From positions 56,772 to 120,771 of the forward strand of contig CAYMEW010000005.1 in the NCBI GenBank assembly GCA_964389755.1: a DNA stretch of 64,000 bases. Reading direction: 5' to 3'. The DNA comes from JBBSUQ01 sp964389755. Its GTDB lineage: Bacteria; Bacteroidota; Bacteroidia; Flavobacteriales_D; Crocinitomicaceae. The notes under the pieces were generated by a model. That model made no database searches. It had not been told where the DNA came from and worked only from the letters and a program-made list of their open reading frames with translations. The position numbers and the translations under genes were made by a program. Below are positions 26,236 through 34,330 of the stretch, piece after piece (position 1 is the stretch's first letter; the number at the start of each line of letters is the position of its first letter).

Positions 26236-26785
26236 CAGCCGCGCTTTTGCACAATTGCCGGAAATGAACCCGGAACTTACCGTCTTTACACTCGAATCGG
26301 CGCGTGAGGTTCACCCCGACTCCGTTCGCTGCCTGAACCTGGAAAAAATGAAACTCCGCAGTCTTCCTTCCGAAATTTACCGTTACCGGAACCTGGAAGT
26401 ACTCAACCTAGATAAGAACAAACTCGACTCGCTTCCGGATTCGATCCGCGTATTTAAGCATCTTACGGAATTGCGTGCGTCGAAAAACAACCTGCAACTT
26501 TTCCCGATCCAGATCTGTGCACTTACCCAATTAAAGGTCATTTCGCTAAGCCGAAACCCGATCGGGTCGATCCCGGATTGTATTCGTTATGTCAAAAAAC
26601 TCGAATACCTCGATATGTGGGATTGCCCGATACGATCGTTCCCGGAAGGCCTGGCTGAATTAAAATCACTAAAAAGTGTGGATGTGCGAAGTATTTTATT
26701 TAGCGCCAAATTCCAGGAAAGATGGGTTACGCGCATGCCTCAGACCACCTTTTATTTCGATCCGCCGTGTGAATGTCTCGACTGA
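26195..26785 (+). CDS. secreted leucine-rich repeat protein
   Basis: A 196-residue protein with a signal peptide (MNTRYALLFLLLLSSRAFAQ) and about five leucine-rich repeats in residues 45-165. These follow the LxxLPxxI pattern of the bacterial 'typical/SDS22-like' class (LRSLPSEIYRYRNLEVLNL, LDSLPDSIRVFKHLTELRA). The C-terminus ends in a short FDPPCECLD segment with two cysteines. No lipobox or T9SS domain is seen, so it is probably periplasmic. It starts within ribF. The partner bound by the repeats is unknown. Confidence 0.85.
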   Translation: MNTRYALLFLLLLSSRAFAQLPEMNPELTVFTLESAREVHPDSVRCLNLEKMKLRSLPSEIYRYRNLEVLNLDKNKLDSLPDSIRVFKHLTELRASKNNLQLFPIQICALTQLKVISLSRNPIGSIPDCIRYVKKLEYLDMWDCPIRSFPEGLAELKSLKSVDVRSILFSAKFQERWVTRMPQTTFYFDPPCECLD

Positions 26786-26786
26786 G

Positions 26787-26899
26787 ACCAAACCATTTCT
26801 TTTTCTATTTCGTACTATATAATATCAGACTCTTTCTGATTGGTTTGGTAAAATGGGTTTTTAGGTTTAGAAGTCGTCTTTCACAGAAGGCGACTTTTT
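26787..26899 (+). terminator. structured 3' UTR and terminator of the ribF-LRR unit
   Basis: Directly after the LRR stop codon, ACCAAACCA (26787-26795) can pair with TGGTTTGGT (26841-26849) around an inner ATCAGA/TCTGAT stem. A standard terminator follows: AAGTCGTCTT (26871-26880) with AAGGCGACTT (26887-26896) and a T run. Confidence 0.7.
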
Positions 26900-26939
26900 A
26901 ATCTCATTCAAAAAAAATCTATTTAAAACAAACAAAATT

Positions 26940-27028
26940 AAAGACTTAGCTGTTTATCAGCATACAAAAACAGGCAATAAATTAGGTTAACATAGAGAGG
27001 GGACGGTTCTTCGGAGCCGTCCTTTTTT
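26940..27028 (+). ncRNA. small-RNA candidate with UUCG terminator
   Basis: A second plus-strand terminator, GGACGGTTC-TTCG-GAGCCGTCC (27001-27022) with six T, lies 100 bases after the terminator of the LRR gene, while the next gene is on the other strand. So a separate short transcript may end here. TTAGGTTAAC (26982-26991) occurs just before the stem, as in the candidate at 52513. No -7 box of good quality was found. Confidence 0.35.
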
Positions 27029-27057
27029 CGTTAACAGACGGCAAATGCATCTTCGTG

Positions 27058-28752
27058 TTAATTAAAACGAATGGAGCGTGCAGGGCTAATTCGCGTGATC
27101 ACAAAACTGGGAATGATCATGGCTGCAAAACAAATAATGAGCGTCCCGGCATTCAGGAGGAGCACATGCCAGAAATGGATCTCAACGGGCACTGAATTCA
27201 GGTAATAGATCCGCGGATCGAGCGGGATCAGGTTAAAGTATTTTTGTGCCAAACACAGTCCGAGCCCCATCACATTCCCTACCACCAAACCGATGAGGAT
27301 CAGGTAAGACGCCTGGTATAAGAAAACGGACTGGATCAACCTGTTGCGGGCGCCCATGGATTTCATAATCCCGATAAAATTGGTTTTCACAAGGATGAGC
27401 ACCAGCAGCGCCGAACTCATGTTAATGATCCCGATAATAACCATTAACACAACGATGATAGCCACGTTGACATTCAGAAAATCAAGCCACATAAATACGT
27501 CGCGCTGCGAATCCATGATCGCATTCACGTGCAGCACTTCCCCGTATTTTGTCGGGATAAATTCCACGCGTTCACGCAATTCACCGATCGTAGTCTGTAA
27601 TTGATCCCAGTCATTTACAAGCACTTCGTATCCGCCGATGTAACGGTCGTAGCTTCCTTTTCCCGGAACGGATTCAAACACGATCTTCTTTTCATCGAAG
27701 GATATTTCGTACTTCGTACCGTCATCATTGAGAAAGTCGCGCTTTATTTCACCGTCCACGAGTTCCGTGTTGCAGAACGCCATTTTGGTCCCGGAAACGC
27801 GGATGTGCATGTAGGCCGTATCGGGAATGGATGTTTCATTGGCGCGCTCCAGGATATTTGTCCAGTAGTCCGACACCACCACACGCAGGGTTGTGTCCTT
27901 CACCGGACACATCTTGATCCGCCCGTACGGTTCGTACCCCCTTCCCCAGTCGTAGCGGTAATTTCCGTTACCTCCTGAAGTTTGAGCACTGATGATCAGG
28001 TATCCGTCTGCCAGGGTATCTTCCACAACGATCTCCGTGCGAATGCCCCATTCATTGAGTTCCTGAGCCGTTTGAAGGCTTCCGATCACGATCTTCCGGT
28101 CAAATTCTTCGAGTCCGGTCTCATAAATACCGCACACTGTAAAATTGCGTTTTACCGGTTGATCCTTCACAAAAAAAGCCCCGACGGTATCACCTGTCTT
28201 TACGCGAAGGTCGCGCGCCACCATCGCGGATATAACGACCCGGTATTCATTTTCCGACTTCCCGAAATCCGGAATTTCCCCTTCCACGAGGTAATTTTCA
28301 AAAAATCCGGGGTCGAATTGGGAATCCACTCCTTTTAAGACACAGCCCTGCGTTTCGCGTACGCTTATCGTAGAATCCCTGCCATCCGCAAGGTGAAGTA
28401 CCACCTCTTTCCGGGCCGATTGCAATAAAACGGGTTTGTAAGCTACTGCCTGAACCTGCCGGACATTCGGCGTACTCCCGATTGCCTTATAAATCGAAGA
28501 ATCACGTACGATCGGGTCGCATTCATAAATACTTTCCTGCCCGGAATTCATAACAAACGCATGAGAGCCAAAGCCACTCACTTTGTATTTTACTTCGTTC
28601 TGAAAACCCGTTACAACCGCTAAAGTGATTATATTTACGGCAATCGTGAGTGCAATGCTGACGATCGAGATTCGCACGATGGGTCGTGAAACTTTTTTCC
28701 CTTCGGCCTCATTGCGGAGAATTCTCCTTGTTATGAAAAAATCAACTGGCAA
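27058..28752 (-). CDS. LolC/LolE-like ABC transporter permease with large periplasmic insertion
   Basis: A 564-residue inner-membrane permease of the MacB/FtsX class. It starts PVDFFITRRILRNE, followed by TM1 at about 27-50, a long periplasmic region, and three C-terminal TM helices (about 425-455, 475-500, 525-555) with the FtsX-family segment FIGIMKSMGARNRLIQSVFL. In LolCE-type systems it moves lipoproteins to the outer membrane; here that role is inferred. The family is normally near 400 residues; about 150 extra residues lie in the periplasmic part (about 240-400, SGGNGNYRYDWGRGY...). It starts at TTG 28752. No ATPase gene is adjacent. Divergent from the NamZ gene. Confidence 0.8.
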   Translation of the reverse strand: MPVDFFITRRILRNEAEGKKVSRPIVRISIVSIALTIAVNIITLAVVTGFQNEVKYKVSGFGSHAFVMNSGQESIYECDPIVRDSSIYKAIGSTPNVRQVQAVAYKPVLLQSARKEVVLHLADGRDSTISVRETQGCVLKGVDSQFDPGFFENYLVEGEIPDFGKSENEYRVVISAMVARDLRVKTGDTVGAFFVKDQPVKRNFTVCGIYETGLEEFDRKIVIGSLQTAQELNEWGIRTEIVVEDTLADGYLIISAQTSGGNGNYRYDWGRGYEPYGRIKMCPVKDTTLRVVVSDYWTNILERANETSIPDTAYMHIRVSGTKMAFCNTELVDGEIKRDFLNDDGTKYEISFDEKKIVFESVPGKGSYDRYIGGYEVLVNDWDQLQTTIGELRERVEFIPTKYGEVLHVNAIMDSQRDVFMWLDFLNVNVAIIVVLMVIIGIINMSSALLVLILVKTNFIGIMKSMGARNRLIQSVFLYQASYLILIGLVVGNVMGLGLCLAQKYFNLIPLDPRIYYLNSVPVEIHFWHVLLLNAGTLIICFAAMIIPSFVITRISPARSIRFN

Positions 28753-28760
28753 TATTTTTG
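28753..28760 (+). promoter_or_regulatory. -7 box of the namZ-like gene
   Basis: TATTTTTG matches TAnnTTTG. It lies within the longest reading frame and supports the start at ATG 28784. Confidence 0.65.
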
Positions 28761-28783
28761 TTTTGACTTTACGAAATTACACA

Positions 28784-30010
28784 ATGCATTCGGGCTATAA
28801 AATACTTTTCACAATAATTACCTGCGTTCTTGCACTGTCAGTCGGTGCACAGAAGCGCCAGGTCGGGCTGAAGTCCGAAAAAGTCAAAACCGGTTCGTTC
28901 GGAATGCTGGACACTAACGCGGTGACGCCCGGTGCCGAACGCACGGATCAGTATTTATCACTTATCTCCGGAAAGCGGGTCGCCGTGTTGACCAATCAAA
29001 CAGGCGTGATCGGGAAAACGCACCTGGTGGACTCCCTGTTAAGTTCGGGTATTGACATTCGTTGCATTTTTACACCTGAGCACGGGTTTCGCGGAGATGT
29101 CGACGCCGGGGAACACGTTCATTCCCAAAAGGATAAAAAGACCGGGCTCCCGATCGTTTCGCTGTACGGCGATAGTAAAAAGCCTTCCGTTGCGCAACTG
29201 AAAGACATCGACGTGTTACTTTTTGACCTGCAGGACGTGGGCGTTCGTTTTTACACTTACATTTCGACGCTGCACTATGTGATGGAAGCCTGCGCCGAAA
29301 ACGGCATTCCATTGATCCTGCTCGACCGTCCGAACCCGAATGGTAATTATGTGGACGGCCCCGTACTGGACACGAATTTCCGCTCATTCGTGGGAATGCA
29401 TCCCGTTCCGGTGGTTTACGGCATGACGATCGGTGAATACGCACAGATGATCAATGGTGAGGGCTGGCTGAAAGACAGCATTCAGTGTCCTTTGAAGGTC
29501 ATTCCCTGCGCTCATTATACGCACGATAAATTTTACGAACTGCCCGTGGCTCCTTCGCCCAATCTCCGGAACAGCAACGCCATTCGCCTGTATCCGCAAC
29601 TATGTCTTTTTGAAGGAACGGCTGTCAGTGTGGGTCGCGGAACCTCTTTCCCATTCGAAGTCTTCGGTCACCCGGATTTTAGCGATACCCTTTTTAGTTT
29701 TGTCCCGGTCCCTGGTTTCGGCAGCGCACATCCGAAACTGGAAGGAAAAACCTGTTATGGCTACGACCTGCGAAAAACCAGCGAATATCCGGCGCATTTT
29801 GACCTGTCTTACCTCGTATTGGCGTACACCTATTTTAACAGTGAGAAAGACTTCATTACGTCGCCTGCCTTTTTCGACAAACTTAGCGGAAACGAAAAAC
29901 TAAGAATGCAGCTGATAAACCACATTCCCGAGGCTGAGATCAGGGCTTCCTGGCAGAAAGACCTGGCAAAGTTCAGGAAAATCCGCAAAAAGTACCTGCT
30001 GTATATCTGA
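28784..30010 (+). CDS. DUF1343 / NamZ-type exo-beta-N-acetylmuramidase
   Basis: A 408-residue secreted protein. The signal peptide is MHSGYKILFTIITCVLALSVGAQ; the start at ATG 28784 is preferred because the upstream part of the frame overlaps the divergent permease and the promoter box. It carries the DUF1343 signatures GKRVAVLTNQTGVIG, IFTPEHGFRGDVDAGE, FDLQDVGVRFYTYISTL and ILLDRPNPNG. A member from Tannerella, NamZ, is an exo-acting N-acetylmuramidase (GH171) that releases MurNAc from peptidoglycan fragments, so a cell-wall recycling or scavenging role is likely. Periplasmic. No mur-sugar uptake genes are adjacent. Confidence 0.9.
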   Translation: MHSGYKILFTIITCVLALSVGAQKRQVGLKSEKVKTGSFGMLDTNAVTPGAERTDQYLSLISGKRVAVLTNQTGVIGKTHLVDSLLSSGIDIRCIFTPEHGFRGDVDAGEHVHSQKDKKTGLPIVSLYGDSKKPSVAQLKDIDVLLFDLQDVGVRFYTYISTLHYVMEACAENGIPLILLDRPNPNGNYVDGPVLDTNFRSFVGMHPVPVVYGMTIGEYAQMINGEGWLKDSIQCPLKVIPCAHYTHDKFYELPVAPSPNLRNSNAIRLYPQLCLFEGTAVSVGRGTSFPFEVFGHPDFSDTLFSFVPVPGFGSAHPKLEGKTCYGYDLRKTSEYPAHFDLSYLVLAYTYFNSEKDFITSPAFFDKLSGNEKLRMQLINHIPEAEIRASWQKDLAKFRKIRKKYLLYI

Positions 30011-30120
30011 CCGACTTGAAGTTGCTAAAAAAGAATCTTTTAAAAGATAAAAAAACAACTAATTAGTAAGTTTGTCTAAGAAAAAAGGGTTAGTTCTTCC
30101 GAATTAGTTAAACAAAAATG

Positions 30121-30151
30121 TTTGCCGGGAAGCTATTAATACCTATCTTCG
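30121..30151 (+). promoter_or_regulatory. promoter of the phytochrome operon
   Basis: TTTG (30121-30124), a 19-base spacer and TATCTTCG (30144-30151) match the Bacteroidota -33/-7 pattern with one mismatch, 33 bases before the receiver gene. Confidence 0.6.
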
Positions 30152-30184
30152 TTATAAATTCATTATTAGAGTTTGACTGCGAGC

Positions 30185-30577
30185 ATGAAGTATTGTGTGT
30201 TAATAGATGACGATGTAGACGATCGTGACATCTTTTCAATAGCCATTGATGAGCTTACTGAAAAGATCGAATTCAGATCGTTTGAGGGGGGAGATATCGC
30301 ATTAAGATCATTGAAGGAAACCAATGCACGGATTCCCGACCTGATCTTCCTGGACCTGAATATGCCTCGAATGAACGGTAAGGAGTGTCTGGCCCTGCTG
30401 AAAAGTGACGACAAGTTGAAGGTATGTGATGTGATCATCTATTCGACCAGTAAAAGCCCGGAAGACAAGAAAATGGCCCAGGATCTCGGAGCCAAAGATT
30501 ACATTGTAAAACCCGGTTCGATCACTGAACTTGTAACGATCATTGAATCCCAACTTATCAACTGTTTTACGGAATAA
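30185..30577 (+). CDS. single-domain response regulator (CheY-like)
   Basis: A 130-residue stand-alone receiver. The acidic pocket is IDDDVDDRD near the start, the phospho-acceptor Asp is in LIFLDLNMPRMNG (about residue 56), and the conserved Thr/Ser and Lys are in IYSTSKS and DYIVKPGS. The Arg/Asp-rich start (DDDVDDRD) is typical of the 'Rcp1-like' receivers paired with bacteriophytochromes. It starts at ATG 30185 rather than the TTG upstream. It is the first gene of a unit with heme oxygenase and the phytochrome kinase and is the likely phosphate acceptor. No output domain, so it signals by protein contact. Confidence 0.92.
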   Translation: MKYCVLIDDDVDDRDIFSIAIDELTEKIEFRSFEGGDIALRSLKETNARIPDLIFLDLNMPRMNGKECLALLKSDDKLKVCDVIIYSTSKSPEDKKMAQDLGAKDYIVKPGSITELVTIIESQLINCFTE

Positions 30578-30591
30578 AGAAGGAGCTTAAT

Positions 30592-31164
30592 ATGTGGAGC
30601 ACCGAAGGAATACTCCGTACGATTCGTACTGAAACAAACCCGCTGCATCAAAAACTGGAGCAGGAAACGGCTTTGTCCGAACTCATGAGTGAAAATCTCA
30701 CTGAAGCCCGTTACCGATCCATTCTCCGAACATTTTACAAGCGGCTGTCCGTATTGGAAGAGACTGTATTTCCCGATTTTCGGGTGCACTTCCCCGATTT
30801 TGAATTGAATTCGCGCATCAAGCCCCTGCAGGAAGATCTTGGGATTTCATCGAACACGGAAATACGTAATGACCTGAGTGGCAGCGGACTTTCAGAAATG
30901 CAGTTGCTCGGTATTGCATACGTATGGGAAGGCAGTAAACTCGGCGGGCAATTGATCTCGCGTGCACTGACCAAACATTTCGGCAATGATTTTCAAACGC
31001 GGTTTTTCGGGAACCCGGATTCCTCAACCGGTGCCGATTGGAAAAATTTCCGGGAATTGCTCCTTCGCGAAATTGACAGCTCAGAAAAATTAGCCGTTTT
31101 TATCGGCTCGGCCAATGCCGAATTTAAATTCCTGTATGAAGAATTTTTATCTTTAGGAAAATGA
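30592..31164 (+). CDS. bphO: biliverdin-producing heme oxygenase (BphO)
   Basis: A 190-residue heme oxygenase. It opens heme to biliverdin, iron and CO, and supplies the phytochrome chromophore. The proximal His is His19 in TNPLHQKLEQE, the place it takes in bacterial heme oxygenases, and the distal helix is GIAYVWEGSKLGGQLISRAL, with the Gly-rich kink. Length fits the family. The gene starts 14 bases after the receiver and its stop overlaps the phytochrome start (ATGA at 31161), as in classic bphO-bphP operons. Confidence 0.93.
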   Translation: MWSTEGILRTIRTETNPLHQKLEQETALSELMSENLTEARYRSILRTFYKRLSVLEETVFPDFRVHFPDFELNSRIKPLQEDLGISSNTEIRNDLSGSGLSEMQLLGIAYVWEGSKLGGQLISRALTKHFGNDFQTRFFGNPDSSTGADWKNFRELLLREIDSSEKLAVFIGSANAEFKFLYEEFLSLGK

Positions 31165-33443
31165 ATGATCCCAGAAATATAGAATCCATTGCCTATAACG
31201 ATTATGTAAACCTGGAAAACTGTGAGCACGAACCGATCCAGTACCTCGGTAAAGTTCAGTCTCATGGTTACCTGATCGCCTTTGACCGGCACGATAAACG
31301 CATCGAATTCGTAAGTGAAAACTGCGACAAACTATTTGGGATTGCCGTAAAAGAACTACTCAACATCCAGATTACCGACCTCTTCGATGCAGACTATTTT
31401 CAGAAGATCACGGACCTGACCTCATCGCAGCGCAAGAACGATTCACTGAGCTTTACGACGAAAGATACTTCGTACAACCTCATCGCTTACACCAACGACC
31501 GGCACATCGTGCTCGAATTCGAGGAATTTCCGGACGGTCACCGCGATGCGAAAGACCTGTATGTTGAAACACAGAACTTTCTCGATAAAATACAGCGCAC
31601 CAAAGGGTTACAGGATTTTTGCCAGGTGGTTGCCGAACAGATCAAGGTGCTGACCGGTTTCAACCGCGTGATGATCTACCGTTTCGACGAACAGTACAAC
31701 GGCGAGGTCATTGCGGAATCCGTCGATGACCAGTTCGAGTCATTTCTCGGACTTCGTTATCCGCACACCGATATCCCGGCACAGGCGCGCAGGCTGTATA
31801 CCATCAACCTCATTCGTGCGATCCCGGATATTAACTCGGAACCGGTTTCCATCCTGACCAACTTACGCGATACGACGCACAAAAGCCTCGACCTGACGCA
31901 TAGTACCATCCGGAGCGTTTCACCGATCCACATTGAATACCTGAAAAATATGGGGGTGGGCGCCTCCATGTCCATTTCCATCGTTGTGGACCGTAAACTC
32001 TGGGGACTGGTTGCCTGTCACCATTATTCGGAAAAACTTGTTCCGCATTACACGAAGCTGACCGCCCGGCAATATGCCAACTTTTTGGCGAGCCTGGTAG
32101 GTCCGAAGTTGCTTGCGGAAGAAAGCATTGCCGTACAACACCTGAACGATGTGGTGGATCACTTCACACGGATCCTGAATCATTCGGAAAACATCCTGGA
32201 CGACGTGCTCGATATGGAAGAACTCTACCGCTTTATCGAAGCACATACGCTGGTGATCTTCAGTAATTCGCAGATCTACATACTCGGGGAAAAAATACCG
32301 TACAAAAGTGTACAGATCCTGTATGACTGGATCGACTCACACATTCACAGCGACCATTTTTACACAAACAACCTGCGCAATTACATTGAATCGGAGCACA
32401 TCGATCCGAATCTCATGGCCGGGATCGCTTACTTCAGTTTTGGCGAGGCGACCAAACAAAGTATGATGTGGGTTCGCAAATCGGTTGACCAGGAAATACA
32501 CTGGGGTGGCGATCCGTCCAAGGCGATCAACAAGAACAGTAGTAAACACGGACTTTCTCCGCGCCAGTCTTTCAGCCTCTGGAAAGAGATTGTAAAAGGT
32601 AAGAGCAAGGAGTGGCTGCACTACCAGATCGATGCGGCAGGACGGGTGGCTCATATTATTCACAACTACCTCCTGCTTTCGCATTTGCGCGAGGAAGAAG
32701 AAAAGTCACGCGTTCAAAACCTCTTTCTCCGCGAAAAGAACATGGAACTCGAAACGTTTAACCAGATCTGTAGCCACGATTTGCAGGAACCGGCCCGTAA
32801 GATCCGGACTTTTGCGAGTATTTTAAAGCAAAAAGGGAATGTAGAGGATGAATACAGCTACAATTTGCTTCAGAAAGTGCAACGCAGCGCCGAGAAGCTC
32901 GAGGAACTGGTGCTGAGCCTTCTGCATCTGAGCCGCGTTACGCGCAGCGATATGCCGAACGAAACGGTTAACCTGAATCGCGTACTTGAAGAGGTACTTC
33001 ACGACCTGGAGCTAAGTATTGAAGAGAAAGGTGCGCGCATTGTTAACGATCCGTTACCGATCATCAGCGGGGTGAATATCCAGCTACAGCAACTTTTCCT
33101 GAACCTCATCGGGAATTCGATCAAGTATTCTGAGGAACAACCGGAAATTCGGATCACGGTCGAGACCATCCCGTCATCGCAGGTCGCCGACTTTACGCGA
33201 AAACGTAAAAACAAGAATTATTACCGCATCTCCTTTTCCGATAACGGAATCGGGTTTGAACCGCAATATACGGACCGGATATTCGACATTTTCCAACGTT
33301 TACACAACGCTGAAAAATATTCCGGAACGGGCGTGGGCCTTTCCATTTGTAAAAAAATCGTGGATAATCATGATGGTACGATCCGTGTGGAAAGCACGCC
33401 CGGCGAAGGCTCGGTATTTCACGTGTACCTCCCGACCAACTAA
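31161..33443 (+). CDS. bphP: bacteriophytochrome sensor histidine kinase
   Basis: A 760-residue red/far-red light sensor. The PAS domain (about 20-125) is preceded by Cys21 in NCEHEPIQYLGKVQSHG, the Cys that binds biliverdin in bacteriophytochromes. The GAF domain (about 140-310) has DIPAQAR (about 203) and CHHYS (about 286) with the chromophore His. PHY follows at about 320-500. The kinase has the H-box SHDLQEPARKI (His about 539), N-box FLNLIGNSIKYS, and G-boxes DNGIGF and GTGVGLSICKKI. Cytosolic. The tongue motif of PHY is present around SPRQSFSLW, which matches the usual PRxSFxxW. All key residues are there, so light-driven autophosphorylation is expected. Confidence 0.95.
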   Translation: MNDPRNIESIAYNDYVNLENCEHEPIQYLGKVQSHGYLIAFDRHDKRIEFVSENCDKLFGIAVKELLNIQITDLFDADYFQKITDLTSSQRKNDSLSFTTKDTSYNLIAYTNDRHIVLEFEEFPDGHRDAKDLYVETQNFLDKIQRTKGLQDFCQVVAEQIKVLTGFNRVMIYRFDEQYNGEVIAESVDDQFESFLGLRYPHTDIPAQARRLYTINLIRAIPDINSEPVSILTNLRDTTHKSLDLTHSTIRSVSPIHIEYLKNMGVGASMSISIVVDRKLWGLVACHHYSEKLVPHYTKLTARQYANFLASLVGPKLLAEESIAVQHLNDVVDHFTRILNHSENILDDVLDMEELYRFIEAHTLVIFSNSQIYILGEKIPYKSVQILYDWIDSHIHSDHFYTNNLRNYIESEHIDPNLMAGIAYFSFGEATKQSMMWVRKSVDQEIHWGGDPSKAINKNSSKHGLSPRQSFSLWKEIVKGKSKEWLHYQIDAAGRVAHIIHNYLLLSHLREEEEKSRVQNLFLREKNMELETFNQICSHDLQEPARKIRTFASILKQKGNVEDEYSYNLLQKVQRSAEKLEELVLSLLHLSRVTRSDMPNETVNLNRVLEEVLHDLELSIEEKGARIVNDPLPIISGVNIQLQQLFLNLIGNSIKYSEEQPEIRITVETIPSSQVADFTRKRKNKNYYRISFSDNGIGFEPQYTDRIFDIFQRLHNAEKYSGTGVGLSICKKIVDNHDGTIRVESTPGEGSVFHVYLPTN

Positions 33444-33458
33444 GGCGATCAACAAAAA

Positions 33459-33481
33459 AAAGCGGAAGAAATTCCCGCTTT
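33459..33481 (+). terminator. hairpin after the phytochrome gene
   Basis: AAAGCGG (33459-33465) pairs with CCGCTTT (33475-33481), 15 bases after the stop. No good T run follows on the plus strand; an A-rich run precedes it. Confidence 0.5.
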
Positions 33482-33859
33482 CACAATGGTAGTTGTCTGT
33501 ATGTTTTCGGGGCGATCTGTCTGAACAATATACTCACCCTTCTTGTTGTATGATTAACGTTCTGAAATGCTTTAAAGAGCAGACCGGATAATGAAGAAGC
33601 GGAAGTTTTGTTTTTATCGTTGTGCTACTTGAATGAATGTAATCTATTGTGTGTGTATTATCTTGTTAAGTCTGTCTGTAACTTCCGCCCCTTCCTATCC
33701 GGGTATTATTTTTTAACCTAAACCTGTCAGCATACTGGCAAGAATGATACCGACCGTCTATAAAGAATGTAAATCACTAAAAAACAAAAGAATAAATCGA
33801 AATTGTCGATTGACTGGAATTTAATTTCCCGGGAAAAAATTCCACACCTTACCCCAATA
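33482..33859. other. long non-coding stretch with distant inverted repeat
   Basis: About 380 bases with no convincing ORF, between two convergent units. GCGGAAGTT (33599-33607) is complementary to AACTTCCGC (33680-33688) across a 72-base loop, and TTAACCTAA at 33713-33721 repeats a motif found in other intergenic regions here. It could be a 3' UTR, a structured RNA or decayed sequence. Confidence 0.4.
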
Positions 33860-34240
33860 TTACCCCATTTCCAGGTAACCGAGTCCGTTAAATGCTTCGC
33901 GCAGCGAACTTGAGTTGAGCGGTTTTGAAAGAAAGTCGGAGGCTCCGAGCAAAAGTGCTTTTTGCGTATCTTCCGGAGTGTTAAAGGCACTTATCATAAT
34001 TACGTCCGTTCGTTGCTCGCTACGTTCTTTAACGGGACGAATCAGGTCATACCCCAGGCCGTCTCCGAGGCTGAGATCAAAAATTGCGATATCGTATACT
34101 TTTTCATTTATCTTACGCATCGCATCCGTAAATGAATTGGCAACATCGATTCGGGAGGGCAACAGTTTGGAAACGTTGATCTTTAGGAGGAAACTTAAGT
34201 CTACTTCGTCATCGACGATCAGGACACGAAATTCATTCAT
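33860..34240 (-). CDS. single-domain response regulator
   Basis: A 126-residue receiver without output domain. It has the acidic pair in LIVDDEVD, phospho-Asp in IAIFDLSLGDG (about residue 55), Ser in VIMISAFNTP and Lys in DFLSKPLNS. It lies 0.4 kb from the phytochrome gene on the opposite strand and could be a second partner of that kinase, or act with another one. A near-consensus promoter (34265-34294) precedes it. It ends shortly after the conserved Lys region, complete for a CheY-like fold. Confidence 0.85.
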   Translation of the reverse strand: MNEFRVLIVDDEVDLSFLLKINVSKLLPSRIDVANSFTDAMRKINEKVYDIAIFDLSLGDGLGYDLIRPVKERSEQRTDVIMISAFNTPEDTQKALLLGASDFLSKPLNSSSLREAFNGLGYLEMG

Positions 34241-34264
34241 AGCATGGACATAAAATGTACACTA

Positions 34265-34294
34265 CAAAGATGCCGAAAAGCCTCCGTACGCAAA
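34265..34294 (-). promoter_or_regulatory. probable promoter of the orphan receiver gene
   Basis: On the minus strand TTTG (34291-34294), an 18-base spacer and CATCTTTG (34265-34272) match the -33/-7 pattern with one change in the -7 box. Confidence 0.45.
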
Positions 34295-34330
34295 AATCTA
34301 TTAATAAAAATTAACGTAATCCTCCCGAAA

